Of a stretch of 64,000 nt of DNA, positions 52,869 to 60,827 are shown piece after piece (the first letter of the stretch is position 1; each line of letters opens with the position of its first letter). Origin of the DNA: Lachnospiraceae bacterium UBA1759 (GTDB lineage Bacteria > Bacillota > Clostridia > Lachnospirales > Lachnospiraceae); the NCBI GenBank assembly GCA_002315555.1, contig DCHF01000055.1, forward strand, positions 1 to 64,000. The letters are read 5' to 3'. The translations under genes were made by a program, and so were the position numbers. Below the pieces are notes generated by a model, which was not told the DNA's origin, did no database searches, and saw nothing but the letters and a program-made list of their open reading frames with translations.

Positions 52869-53602
52869 ACGTAGAACAGACTGCTGAATAACGGATTGGA
52901 GTATTTCCGGATGTAGCGGTCCAGTTCCTCGGAATCGATGTAGTATTTATTGCCCCAGGAGGAGATCTCCAGGTACATGGGGGCGGAGGCATCGTCCGGG
53001 AAATACAGTCCGGTGACGGTGACGAAGTGCGCGAGCACGTCCGAGCACGTCGGGACCATCTGACCCTCCGCGGGCATCGTGTAGAACGTTACGCCCGGTT
53101 TTTTACGGAAACCGGGAAAATGCGGACCGATGAGAAGGATGCAGGGGTAACCGTTTTCCAGAGACTCGCTGATCACGGCTTTGCGGGTCTTGCGGTCGTT
53201 CCGGAGCAGCATTCGGATACGGACATCGGCGTGGTGGCGGCGGAAGAACAGATTCAGGCAGATCGGGACCTGCCAGTTGAAGGAACCGAAGAAGGGCAGG
53301 ATCGGGTAACTGATCCGGTTCAGCCTGCGAAGAAACTGTTTGTATTCTTCGCGGTCGACCCGGTGTGCATCGTCCGCGAGGAACGAGGCCGGGAGGTCCT
53401 CCCAGTTCAGTTTTTCGCGGGCGGCGTGGTACAGGATGAGGTCTGCGCAGGCCACCAGTCCGCAGCCGCCTTTTGCCAGCAGTTTTGCACGCTTGTCCTC
53501 TGTTTTAGAGAACCAGCCCTGGTTTCCTCCGTAAGAGGTGCGGTCATCGGTATGGACCCGGACATAATTCCGGGCAATGGATTGATTTTTTGATATGATC
53601 AT
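52847..53602 (-). CDS. putative papain-fold (C39-like) cysteine protease domain protein
   Basis: A 251-residue soluble protein without a signal peptide. It has the hallmarks of a C39-like papain fold: Gly-rich GGCGLVACA with Cys47 as possible nucleophile, AHFVTVTGLY with His192, and ISSWGNKYYID carrying the third polar residue (Asn218), separated by about the usual distances. The protein could be an intracellular peptidase or an inactive relative. It is 10 bp from the upstream coiled-coil membrane gene and probably shares its operon. I do not recognise a named family, so the assignment rests on motif order only. Confidence 0.6.
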   Translation of the reverse strand: MIISKNQSIARNYVRVHTDDRTSYGGNQGWFSKTEDKRAKLLAKGGCGLVACADLILYHAAREKLNWEDLPASFLADDAHRVDREEYKQFLRRLNRISYPILPFFGSFNWQVPICLNLFFRRHHADVRIRMLLRNDRKTRKAVISESLENGYPCILLIGPHFPGFRKKPGVTFYTMPAEGQMVPTCSDVLAHFVTVTGLYFPDDASAPMYLEISSWGNKYYIDSEELDRYIRKYSNPLFSSLFYVKKPERA

Positions 53603-53612
53603 GGCACTCCTG

Positions 53613-54146
53613 TCAGCGACCGAACAGGGAACTGAAAGCGCTCGTGACGCTTTCCAGGCGGTCGGAAACGGTCTTCAGGCTTTCCACAAGCCCGTTGATG
53701 TTGGTGATATCCAGTTGTTTGAACTTTTCCACGGCTTCTTCGAAGGCAACGACGCTTGCATTGAAATCGTCGATGTTGAAGTTGCTCAGGTTATCCGCGG
53801 CCTCCTGAAGGGAGACGACCGTGGAATTCAGCTGCTCCGTATCGATGCTGTCCGCCTTATCGCGCACGGTCTGCATGGCGGTCTGAACATCGGCCAGGGT
53901 GCGGCTGATCTCACCGGCTTTTGCAATCAGGACGATGCTCACGATGAGCAGCAGGAGTACGATGCCGGCCAGAAATCCCGTGCGGATCCCGGCGTACAGA
54001 AGATTTTTTTTCTGTAGACCGATCAGAATATCCATCTTGTCGGGAGCGGCATCGGTAGTATTATTTATGACTTCGGGAGCGGTTTCCGCGGTTTCGCTTA
54101 TGGCTTCGGGAGCGGTTTCCGCGGTTTCATTTGTGATTTCGGACAT
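53613..54146 (-). CDS. single-pass membrane protein with coiled-coil, function unknown
   Basis: A 177-residue protein. The N-terminal 35 residues are a low-complexity Glu/Thr/Ala tail built from an 11-residue repeat (ETAETAPEAIS-type). One transmembrane helix (about 55-76) follows, then about 100 residues with heptad character (ISRTLADVQTAMQTVRDKAD onward), predicted as coiled-coil. It resembles methyl-accepting or phage-tail-fibre style coils only superficially. The gene lies upstream of the papain-like gene on the same strand, suggesting partners. Confidence 0.65.
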   Translation of the reverse strand: MSEITNETAETAPEAISETAETAPEVINNTTDAAPDKMDILIGLQKKNLLYAGIRTGFLAGIVLLLLIVSIVLIAKAGEISRTLADVQTAMQTVRDKADSIDTEQLNSTVVSLQEAADNLSNFNIDDFNASVVAFEEAVEKFKQLDITNINGLVESLKTVSDRLESVTSAFSSLFGR

Positions 54147-54219
54147 ACTGCACCTCCTGTTATCTCCACGATTTTATCATTCCCGGCCCCGAAATTCAAT
54201 CACCGCAGCACTGCGGAGA

Positions 54220-54248
54220 TTGTTTTTTTTGTTTTTATGTACTAAAAT
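54220..54248 (+). promoter_or_regulatory. candidate promoter of the acyltransferase gene
   Basis: TTGTTT (54220-54225), 17-bp spacer, TAAAAT (54243-54248), giving a start near 54255 and a short leader. Confidence 0.6.
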
Positions 54249-54275
54249 GTTCACATCACTCCGGGGGAGGTGCTT

Positions 54276-55514
54276 ATGGAGAAGAAACCGGCAAAGAAAA
54301 AAGAGACCTGGATCAAGGCTCGGCATAAGATCATTTTCGCGATCCTTCGCATCATTTTTGTGCCCATCTGCTTCTTCAAGTACGGCATTCGCATCGAACG
54401 TTTTAAGGAACAGGGTGACCGTCAGATCCTGGTCCTGTTCAATCACCAGACCGCCTATGATCAGTTTTTCTTCGGACGGGCGTTCAAGGGCGGCTTCTAT
54501 TATGTGGCCACGGAGGATCTGTTCTCCCTCGGCTGGCTCTCCAAGGCGCTGGCCTGGGCAGTCAATCCGATCCCGATCAAGAAGCAGACGATGGACATCC
54601 GCGCCATGCGTAACATCTTTCAGGTCGTGAAGGAGGGCGGCAATCTGGCCATCGCGCCGGAAGGCAACCGCACCTATGACGGCCGCACCTGCTATATCAA
54701 ACCGACCATCGCCCCGCTTGCCCGCAAGCTGAAGCTTCCGATCGTTCTGTTCCGTCTGGAGGACGGCTACGGCGTGCAGCCGCGCTGGAGCGATGTGATC
54801 CGCAAGGGCCGCATGCGTGCGTATGTATCCCGCGTGATCGAGCCGGAAGAGGCGGCAGCCATGACGGATGAGGAATTGTATCTTGCCATCAAGGAAGGTC
54901 TGGACGTTAACGAAGCGAAGATCACCGGTGAGTTCAAGAGCAAAAAGACTGCCGAGTATCTGGAACGCTGCGTGTATGTCTGCCCCGAGTGCGGACTGAG
55001 CCGTTTTGAGAGTAAGAACGATGTGACGACCTGCTTAAAATGCGGTATTCGGATCCGGTACAAAACGAACAAGGAACTCGAAGGCATCGACAAGCCGTTC
55101 CCGTTCCGCTTTGTGGCTGACTGGTATGACTACCAGCAGGATTTTATCAATCATTTTGACCCGATGGCGGACCTTGACACTCCGATCTATGAGGACACCG
55201 CGGATATCTACAACGTAATCCTCTACAAAGAGAAAAAGCTTCTGTACAGGAATGCGGATCTGAAGCTGTACGGCGACCGGATCACGATCACGCCGGCAGA
55301 AGGCGAAGAATGCGGAAAGACGATCGTCTGCCGCTATGACGAGACCGGCGATATCACGGTACTCGGAAAGAACAAACTGAACGTCTACCGGAGCGATGCG
55401 GTCTATCAGATCAAGGGCGATGCGCATTTCAATGCCCTGAAGTATATCAACCTGCATCAGCGCAGTCTGAACATCATGAACGGCGAAACGGAGAGTACTT
55501 TCCTCGGAATGTAA
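54276..55514 (+). CDS. PlsC-type acyltransferase with C-terminal zinc ribbon
   Basis: A 412-residue protein. The N-terminal half is a lysophospholipid acyltransferase: catalytic NHQTAYD (His57, Asp62) and the substrate motif APEGNRTYDG (about 127-136), with a membrane-associated helix near 20-35. The second half has a four-Cys zinc ribbon (Cys236, 239, 253, 256) and a further ~150-residue domain that I do not recognise. I choose the ATG at 54276, five bases after GGGGGAGG; an in-frame GTG at 54270 overlaps that site. The ribbon and tail are absent from ordinary PlsC (about 240 residues), suggesting a specialised or regulated enzyme. Confidence 0.82.
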   Translation: MEKKPAKKKETWIKARHKIIFAILRIIFVPICFFKYGIRIERFKEQGDRQILVLFNHQTAYDQFFFGRAFKGGFYYVATEDLFSLGWLSKALAWAVNPIPIKKQTMDIRAMRNIFQVVKEGGNLAIAPEGNRTYDGRTCYIKPTIAPLARKLKLPIVLFRLEDGYGVQPRWSDVIRKGRMRAYVSRVIEPEEAAAMTDEELYLAIKEGLDVNEAKITGEFKSKKTAEYLERCVYVCPECGLSRFESKNDVTTCLKCGIRIRYKTNKELEGIDKPFPFRFVADWYDYQQDFINHFDPMADLDTPIYEDTADIYNVILYKEKKLLYRNADLKLYGDRITITPAEGEECGKTIVCRYDETGDITVLGKNKLNVYRSDAVYQIKGDAHFNALKYINLHQRSLNIMNGETESTFLGM

Positions 55515-55576
55515 GAAGATGCCCCCGATAGGGCCGACAGAACAGAAAAAACCGACCATTTTTGTATATATTAACA

Positions 55577-55605
55577 ATAAAACCCCGCAAATGCGGGGTT
55601 TTATT
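55577..55605. terminator. terminator between the acyltransferase and argH
   Basis: Perfect AATAAAACCCCGC / GCGGGGTTTTATT hairpin with an AAAT loop, symmetrical and so able to act in both directions. Confidence 0.9.
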
Positions 55606-55707
55606 CTGTTTGCGCGTCCCCCTTTTGAGTGATAGTATATAAATGTGCAAATATAAAATCTTTGCGCAGCAAGTTCCGGAATCATCGGAAAAAGGAGAAA
55701 TTTACTT

Positions 55708-57081
55708 ATGGCAAAGCTTTGGAAGGGTCGTACGGATGCCGCAGTCGACAGCATCGCCGACGATTTCAATTCATCGATCCGTTTTGATAAAAGAATGTTC
55801 GTGCAGGACATCAAGGGCAGCATGGCGCATGCGGACATGCTTGGCCATCAGGGCATCATTGCCGCTGAAGAAGCCGGGGTCCTGATCGCCGGTCTCAAGG
55901 AAATGCTGGAAGAGCTTCTGGACGGCCGCCTGACCATCGATGAGACTGCGGAAGACATTCATTCTTTTGTGGAGCAGGAGCTGACGAAAAGAGTCGGTGA
56001 TACCGGCAAGAAGCTTCACACCGCACGCAGCCGTAACGATCAGGTCGCGCAGGATATCCGTCTTTTCCTTCGTGACGAGACCCACGATATCATCGCCCTG
56101 ACGGAGGAGCTCATTGCCTCCCTGACGGACGCAGCGGAAAAGTACATGGACGCGATCATGCCCGGCTACACGCACTTACAGCGCGCGCAGCCTATTCTGT
56201 TCTCGCATCAGTTAATGGCCTATTCGTGGATGTTCCTTCGCGACACCGATCGCCTGAAGGACTGCCTGAAGCGCATCAATGTAACGCCCATCGGCTCCTG
56301 TGCACTGGCAGGTACCACCTACAACACCGATCGCGATTATGAGGCCGCGCTTCTGGGCTTTGACGGTATCATGATGAACAGCCTGGACGGCGTATCCGAC
56401 CGTGACTTTGCCGTCGAATTCTTAAGCGACTGTGCGATGTTAATGATGCACCTTTCACGTTTTGCGGAAGAGGTCATCCTGTGGACATCCTGGGAGTTCA
56501 AGTTTGTGACCCTGTCCGATGCCTACACGACCGGCTCGTCCATTATGCCGCAGAAGAAGAATTCCGACATGGCGGAGCTGATCCGCGGTAAGACCGGACG
56601 TGTTTACGGGGACCTGATGTCGCTTCTGACCGTGATGAAGGGCATTCCGCTTGCATACGACAAGGATATGCAGGAGGACAAGGAACCGGTCTTCGATGCC
56701 ATCGATACCGTGAAGATGTGCCTGAAGGTCGCAGCACCGATGATCGCGACGATGAACGTCCATAAGGACCGCATGCTCAAGGCGGCGCAGCAGGGCTTCA
56801 TCAATGCGACCGATCTTGCGGACTATCTGACCAAGAAGGGCATGCCGTTCCGCAGCGCATATCAGCTGACCGGACGGATCGTTGCCGACTGCATTGAAAA
56901 GAATACCGTGCTGGAGGAGCTTACGATCGAGGAATACCGTACTTACGATGCGCTCTTCGAAGAGGATCTGTACGAAGTGATCGACCTTACGACCTGCGTG
57001 GCAACACGTACATCTAAGGGCGGTACATCGCCCGAATCCGTGAAGGAGCAGATCGCTGCCGTACGCGAGGCACTTCGTTAA
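55708..57081 (+). CDS. argH: argininosuccinate lyase
   Basis: A 457-residue enzyme that splits argininosuccinate to arginine and fumarate, the last step of arginine synthesis. The fumarase/aspartase-superfamily signature SSIMPQKKNSDMAELIRGK contains the catalytic loop Ser. TARSRNDQVAQDIRLF and the TH-containing AIMPGYTHLQRAQP complete the site. An AAAAGGAG site precedes the ATG. argG is not adjacent, and no ARG box was identified. Confidence 0.97.
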   Translation: MAKLWKGRTDAAVDSIADDFNSSIRFDKRMFVQDIKGSMAHADMLGHQGIIAAEEAGVLIAGLKEMLEELLDGRLTIDETAEDIHSFVEQELTKRVGDTGKKLHTARSRNDQVAQDIRLFLRDETHDIIALTEELIASLTDAAEKYMDAIMPGYTHLQRAQPILFSHQLMAYSWMFLRDTDRLKDCLKRINVTPIGSCALAGTTYNTDRDYEAALLGFDGIMMNSLDGVSDRDFAVEFLSDCAMLMMHLSRFAEEVILWTSWEFKFVTLSDAYTTGSSIMPQKKNSDMAELIRGKTGRVYGDLMSLLTVMKGIPLAYDKDMQEDKEPVFDAIDTVKMCLKVAAPMIATMNVHKDRMLKAAQQGFINATDLADYLTKKGMPFRSAYQLTGRIVADCIEKNTVLEELTIEEYRTYDALFEEDLYEVIDLTTCVATRTSKGGTSPESVKEQIAAVREALR

Positions 57082-57105
57082 TTAACCTGCATTGGAGGAC
57101 AACAG

Positions 57106-57357
57106 ATGTCAAGAACCAGATTTTCCCTGAAGGAAATGGAAACGTTGAAAGAGAACCCCTGGGTCAGCAGCGTGTCTGCGCTCCGGGTACAGTACTCGGA
57201 GGAGTTCAAGAAGCACTTCATTGAGGAGTACGAGGCGGGAAAGAAACCCACGGAGATCTTCCGTGAGTGTGGATTCGATCCCAAGGTGCTTGGGTACAAG
57301 CGCATTGAACGTGCCACATACCGATGGAAACGCATGGATGTTGATACGGAAGACTAA
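57106..57357 (+). CDS. small helix-turn-helix protein, IS3 OrfA-like
   Basis: An 83-residue protein. The central YSEEFKKHFIEEYEAGKKPT and IFRECGFDPKVLG resemble the N-terminal helix-turn-helix of IS3-family OrfA transposase subunits and of stand-alone HTH proteins common in Clostridia. It is shorter than a typical OrfA (about 100 or more), and no OrfB or terminal inverted repeat is visible. It could therefore be a domesticated regulator or a truncated mobile-element remnant. A TTGGAGGA ribosome site and a terminator just after it suggest an expressed gene. It lies 24 bp after argH. Confidence 0.65.
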   Translation: MSRTRFSLKEMETLKENPWVSSVSALRVQYSEEFKKHFIEEYEAGKKPTEIFRECGFDPKVLGYKRIERATYRWKRMDVDTED

Positions 57358-57401
57358 AGTAGACGGACCGCGCGGCAACGGCCTCGGCGGTCCTTTACTT
57401 T
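57355..57401 (+). terminator. terminator after the small HTH gene
   Basis: GGACCGC / GCGGTCC stem, extendable by AAAGTA / TACTTT, enclosing a GC-rich loop and followed by TTTACTTT. Confidence 0.7.
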
Positions 57402-57433
57402 AACCTTCCGCTTTGCTACTGCGGAGTGATAAA

Positions 57434-58579
57434 ATGACAGGGGCGATCGTGATGAACAGAAAGCTGCTGGTGCCGGACCATTATCCGGATTTTCACTGCA
57501 AATGCGGGGAGTGCAGAACGCCCTGCTGCAGCGGATGGGGAATCTCCATGTCGATGAAGGACTATTTCAGAGTACTCGGAATGGACTGTTCGCGGGAACT
57601 GCGGGAACGGCTGGATACGGCGGTTTCCGTGTTAGGTGATTTCACGGAGGAGCGGTACGCGGCACTGGACCCGGATTGGACCGGTCACTGCAAGCTGCAG
57701 CGGAAGGACAACGGCTACTGCATGCTGCAGTGCGAGTGCGGCGAAGAAGCGATCCCGGAGGTCTGCAGGCGGTATCCGCGCGTCTATCGATGCGGAAAAG
57801 TGAACGAGGCAGCACTCTCGAACAGCTGCGAGCATACGCTGGAGCTGTTGTTCTCCGGTACGGAGCCGGTCACGCTTGTAGAAATTCCGGCACCGGATTC
57901 CTTTTCGGAGGTGGAAAAGCAAAGCCTTTTGCAGTATGATGGTGAGGCAGATCCGGCCCTTTCGGAAGAATGCCGGGCGGCCCGGCTGCGAGCTATGGCG
58001 GTACTGTCCGACCGGGAAAAGCCCTTTTGCGAACGGTTGAAGGAAGCGGTCTGTCCGGACGCGGGAGCGATTCCGGACCGGACGAAGACGGACGCGGTAA
58101 ACGCGGTCCTGGAGCTTCTATCGGTCCTGGCGGCGGATTCCCCGAGCCTCGGGGAGGAAACGGCGGAGATCCTCGGGATGTTCGGCAGAGGTTCCGCAGA
58201 GGGGCTTACGGAGGCGGACGTTCCTGCGGAAAGCCTGCTTGCCGCACGTTATGCCGCACTGGAAGAAGCATTTTCGGTGAAACACCCCGGAAGCGAATAC
58301 CGTTTTGAAAAAATGATGGTGAACCACCTGTATTTCGGCGGCTTCCCGTATTCCGCAAGGAAAAAGAGCACGGACGACGAATACATCGCCCTCATCGCGG
58401 TCTACGCGTTCATGCGCTTTGTAAATGTATGCCTTCCCGACCGGAACCCCGTCGATCTCAACGCGGCGGTATTCCGCCTCATCGAACACAGCAGTTTTAC
58501 CTGGAACGCACCGATCGTCTTAAGGCAGTGCGGAATCCGGACACCGGCGGATGCGCTCTGCATGGCCCGGTATTTATGA
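57434..58579 (+). CDS. FliB-family protein (flagellin lysine N-methylase-like)
   Basis: A 381-residue protein. The N-terminal Cys-rich FHCKCGECRTPCCSGWG (Cys22, 24, 27, 31, 32) and later CKLQRKDNGYCMLQCECG, VCRRYPRVY and LSNSCEH match the FliB family, named for N-methylation of flagellin lysines in Salmonella and probably an Fe-S enzyme. No flagellar genes occur in this window, so the target may differ. I prefer the ATG at 57434 (GGAG eight bases upstream); 57452 is an alternative. Confidence 0.75.
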   Translation: MTGAIVMNRKLLVPDHYPDFHCKCGECRTPCCSGWGISMSMKDYFRVLGMDCSRELRERLDTAVSVLGDFTEERYAALDPDWTGHCKLQRKDNGYCMLQCECGEEAIPEVCRRYPRVYRCGKVNEAALSNSCEHTLELLFSGTEPVTLVEIPAPDSFSEVEKQSLLQYDGEADPALSEECRAARLRAMAVLSDREKPFCERLKEAVCPDAGAIPDRTKTDAVNAVLELLSVLAADSPSLGEETAEILGMFGRGSAEGLTEADVPAESLLAARYAALEEAFSVKHPGSEYRFEKMMVNHLYFGGFPYSARKKSTDDEYIALIAVYAFMRFVNVCLPDRNPVDLNAAVFRLIEHSSFTWNAPIVLRQCGIRTPADALCMARYL

Positions 58580-58593
58580 TCACGGAGGAAAAG

Positions 58594-58974
58594 ATGGAAT
58601 TAAATGCGATGTTTAAGAGCGTCATCGACCAGGACCGGCTCCCGGTCGTGCTTTGTGACCTTGAACACACGATCGTTTACATGAATCCGGCGGCGGAGAA
58701 GAATTATGAAAAGTACGGCGGGGCGGCGATCCTCGGAAAGAGCCTGCTGTTCTGTCATAATCCGAACAGCTGCGATATGATCCGGAAGGTCGTGGAGTGG
58801 TTTGCGGCGGGCGAAGATCATGATTTGGTCCATACGGGGTATAACGAAAAGAAGAACCGGGACGTCTATATGGTCGCCCTGCGTGATGAAAACAGAAAGC
58901 TCATCGGCTATTACGAAAAGCACGAGATGCGGACGCCGGACACGGAGCTTTTGGTTTATGATCTTTCGGAATGA
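58594..58974 (+). CDS. small stand-alone PAS-domain protein
   Basis: A 126-residue protein consisting of one PAS domain: PVVLCDLEHTIVYMNPAAEK, GKSLLFCHNPNSCDMIRKV and an ALRDENRKLIGYYEKHE beta-strand region. It carries no output domain, so it must act through a partner. The start at 58594 follows GGAGGA; an upstream ATG at 58576 overlaps it. The Cys pair in FCHNPNSC could bind a ligand, but this is guesswork. It is 14 bp after the FliB-like gene and 21 bp before a 64-residue gene. Confidence 0.72.
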   Translation: MELNAMFKSVIDQDRLPVVLCDLEHTIVYMNPAAEKNYEKYGGAAILGKSLLFCHNPNSCDMIRKVVEWFAAGEDHDLVHTGYNEKKNRDVYMVALRDENRKLIGYYEKHEMRTPDTELLVYDLSE

Positions 58975-58995
58975 CGGCCGGAGGAGGAGCGTGAT

Positions 58996-59190
58996 ATGAG
59001 AGAAGAGTATCTGATCAAAAATACGACAAAGCAGCAGCGGATCGAGCTGATCCGTTCCTGGGTGCCGGACGATGAAGCTATGGACTGCGACGACATGGAG
59101 CTTTTTGACCTCTACGCCGATTACATCAACGGCACGAAGGAGATCGCGGAGTGTAATGCCGCGTTTCAGGCGGATTACATCACCTGGTAA
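58996..59190 (+). CDS. small acidic hypothetical protein
   Basis: A 64-residue acidic protein (EEYLIKNTTKQQRIELIRSW, then DDEAMDCDDMELFDLYADYI) with no transmembrane segment. A GGAGGAGGAG site is well placed, and translation follows the PAS gene closely, so it is likely real. I do not recognise a family. Confidence 0.65.
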   Translation: MREEYLIKNTTKQQRIELIRSWVPDDEAMDCDDMELFDLYADYINGTKEIAECNAAFQADYITW

Positions 59191-59273
59191 GCGTCTTTTG
59201 AATCGCGGAGGCACGGCAGGGCCGGCAGGACGCGGTATTCACGAATATCGCCCGCGGAAATGCAAGGTTTTAC

Positions 59274-59301
59274 TTGCTTTTTTTCCGCGCGGTGCTATAC
59301 T
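59274..59301 (+). promoter_or_regulatory. promoter of tRNA-Val
   Basis: TTGCTT (59274-59279), 16-bp spacer, TATACT (59296-59301); the expected start is within four bases of the mature tRNA. Confidence 0.78.
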
Positions 59302-59311
59302 GGACGTACTT

Positions 59312-59385
59312 GGGGATGTAGCTCAGCCGGGATGAGCGTTCGCCTCACACGCGAAAGGTCACGGGTTCGAGCCCCGTCGTCCCCA
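59312..59385 (+). tRNA. tRNA-Val (anticodon CAC)
   Basis: A 74-nt cloverleaf. The acceptor arm is GGGGATG/CGTCCCC and the D stem GCTC/GAGC. The anticodon arm TTCGC-CTCACAC-GCGAA gives CAC, reading GTG. The T arm is ACGGG-TTCGAGC-CCCGT. The discriminator base is A. The 3' CCA is not encoded (TAATT follows), so it must be added by nucleotidyltransferase, as is frequent in Bacillota. Confidence 0.95.
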
Positions 59386-59394
59386 TAATTTTAT

Positions 59395-59429
59395 AACCGC
59401 AGCACGGTTTACGCGCTGCGGTGTTTTTT
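59395..59429 (+). terminator. terminator after tRNA-Val
   Basis: ACCGCAGC / GCTGCGGT stem followed by GTTTTTT. It makes the tRNA a single-gene transcript. Confidence 0.88.
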
Positions 59430-59492
59430 GCGAAACCAAAGCGCCACGGGAGGCGGGAGACCGTTCCCGGTAAAAGAAAGGGAGATTTTTAC

Positions 59493-60062
59493 ATGAAAGA
59501 ACTGCTGGATCTTTTTCTGGTCTTTGCGAAGATCGGCGGCTTCACCTTTGGCGGCGGCTATGCCATGCTGCCGGTCTTACAGCGTGAAGTTGTTGAAAGC
59601 CGTAAGTGGGCCACCAATGAAGAACTGATGGACTATTATGCCATCGGACAGTGTACGCCGGGCATCATTGCCGTCAATACGGCAACGTTCATCGGCAATA
59701 AGAGGAAAGGTGCGCTGGGCGGTGTCATTGCAACGCTCGGTTGTGTTACGCCTTCTATCATCATTATCATGCTGATCGCCGCGCTGATCAAACAGTTTGC
59801 GGAGATCGTATGGGTGCAGCATGCGCTGGCCGGCATTCGTGTTGCGGTCTGCGTGCTGGTATTCGATACGGTGCTGAAGCTTGCAAAGAAGTCCTTAAAG
59901 GACGTGGTGACCTACCTGATCTTTGCGGCAGTCATCCTTCTTACGCTGTTCACCGATCTGCCGGCGGTCCTCTGGGTCATCAGCGCGGCAGTCATCGGTA
60001 TTGCGTACAAGCTGATCACCGAGCGTGCAAAGCAGAATAAGGGAAAGGAGGAAGCAAAATGA
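59493..60062 (+). CDS. chromate transporter family, first half-size subunit
   Basis: A 189-residue, six-helix-type hydrophobic protein of the short-chain chromate transporter (CHR) family. KIGGFTFGGGYAMLPVLQREV and YAIGQCTPGIIAVNTATFIG are the conserved signature regions. I set the start at 59493 behind AAGGGAG. It overlaps the second half-size gene by 4 bp; short CHR proteins act as hetero-pairs. The real substrate (chromate, sulfate or other anion) is uncertain. Confidence 0.9.
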   Translation: MKELLDLFLVFAKIGGFTFGGGYAMLPVLQREVVESRKWATNEELMDYYAIGQCTPGIIAVNTATFIGNKRKGALGGVIATLGCVTPSIIIIMLIAALIKQFAEIVWVQHALAGIRVAVCVLVFDTVLKLAKKSLKDVVTYLIFAAVILLTLFTDLPAVLWVISAAVIGIAYKLITERAKQNKGKEEAK

Positions 60063-60622
60063 TCTACCTTCAGTTATTCTGGGAATTCTTTAAGACGGGC
60101 CTGTTTGCCATCGGCGGAGGTCTGGCAACGCTTCCTTTCCTGTATGAGATGCAGGCCAAGACCGGCTGGTTCACCCTGGACGATATTTCCAACCTGATTG
60201 CCATTTCCGAATCCACCCCGGGTCCGATGGGCGTCAACATGGCCACCTACACCGGCTTTACCGTATGCGGTATTCCGGGCGGTATCATTGCGGTCCTGGG
60301 TCTGATCACACCGTCGATCGTCATCATTATCATTGTTGCGCGCATTCTGGAGCGTTTCAAAAAGAACAAGATCGTGCAGTATGCGCTGTACGGTCTGCGT
60401 GCGGCTTCCGCCGGTCTTATTATGGCGGCCGGCCTTCGCGTAGCGCAGGCGGCGTTCCTGCATTACGACCTGTGGACGGAGCAGGGCTTCTCCTGGGCGG
60501 TGTTCAATCCGATCGCGATCGTGTTCGGCATTGTACTCTATGTGGTCTACAAGCTGACCAAGAAGCATCCGATCTTCTATATCATCGCAGCGGGCATCGT
60601 GGGTGTGATCTTTGCGCTGTAA
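60059..60622 (+). CDS. chromate transporter family, second half-size subunit
   Basis: A 187-residue partner of the preceding protein with the matching signature blocks GLFAIGGGLATLPFLYEM and ISESTPGPMGVNMATYTG. The pair probably forms one inverted-topology transporter. Translation is coupled through ATGA. It ends at a strong terminator. Confidence 0.9.
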   Translation: MIYLQLFWEFFKTGLFAIGGGLATLPFLYEMQAKTGWFTLDDISNLIAISESTPGPMGVNMATYTGFTVCGIPGGIIAVLGLITPSIVIIIIVARILERFKKNKIVQYALYGLRAASAGLIMAAGLRVAQAAFLHYDLWTEQGFSWAVFNPIAIVFGIVLYVVYKLTKKHPIFYIIAAGIVGVIFAL

Positions 60623-60674
60623 CAGACGGATCGATTTCTGTACACATTTTATATATTCCGCATGGCGGGTGAAT

Positions 60675-60710
60675 AAAAAGGGCTGTCGCGTTGAGCGACA
60701 GCCCTTTTTT
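60675..60710. terminator. bidirectional terminator between the chromate pair and GH30
   Basis: AAAAAGGGCTGTCGC / GCGACAGCCCTTTTTT, a very strong perfect stem with a GTTGA loop. It faces both the + strand transporter genes and the - strand glycosidase. Confidence 0.93.
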
Positions 60711-60731
60711 GATTCGGCGTCCGAGTTGGTA

Positions 60732-60827
60732 CCACTTTCTGCAGTGATTTTGTAACCACTTTCTGCAGTAATTTTGTAACCGCTTTCGGCATCGGTTACA
60801 GTACCGCTCTGAATACCGGTTACAGTA
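60732..60827. repeat. four tandem 24-bp units at the 3' end of the GH30 gene
   Basis: Exact 24-bp period at 60732, 60756, 60780 and 60804. Units 1 and 2 are nearly identical (CCACTTTCTGCAGT core); units 3 and 4 share CCGCTxTxxxxxxCGGTTACAGTA ends. The GH30 stop codon (60820-60822) lies inside the last unit. The period is a multiple of three. Confidence 0.88.

Noticed and set aside
57106..57357. Complete insertion sequence
   Set aside because: No OrfB/DDE transposase, terminal inverted repeats or target duplication could be seen around it.
60732..60827. CRISPR array
   Set aside because: Units are contiguous with no spacers and no cas genes are present; it is a simple tandem repeat.
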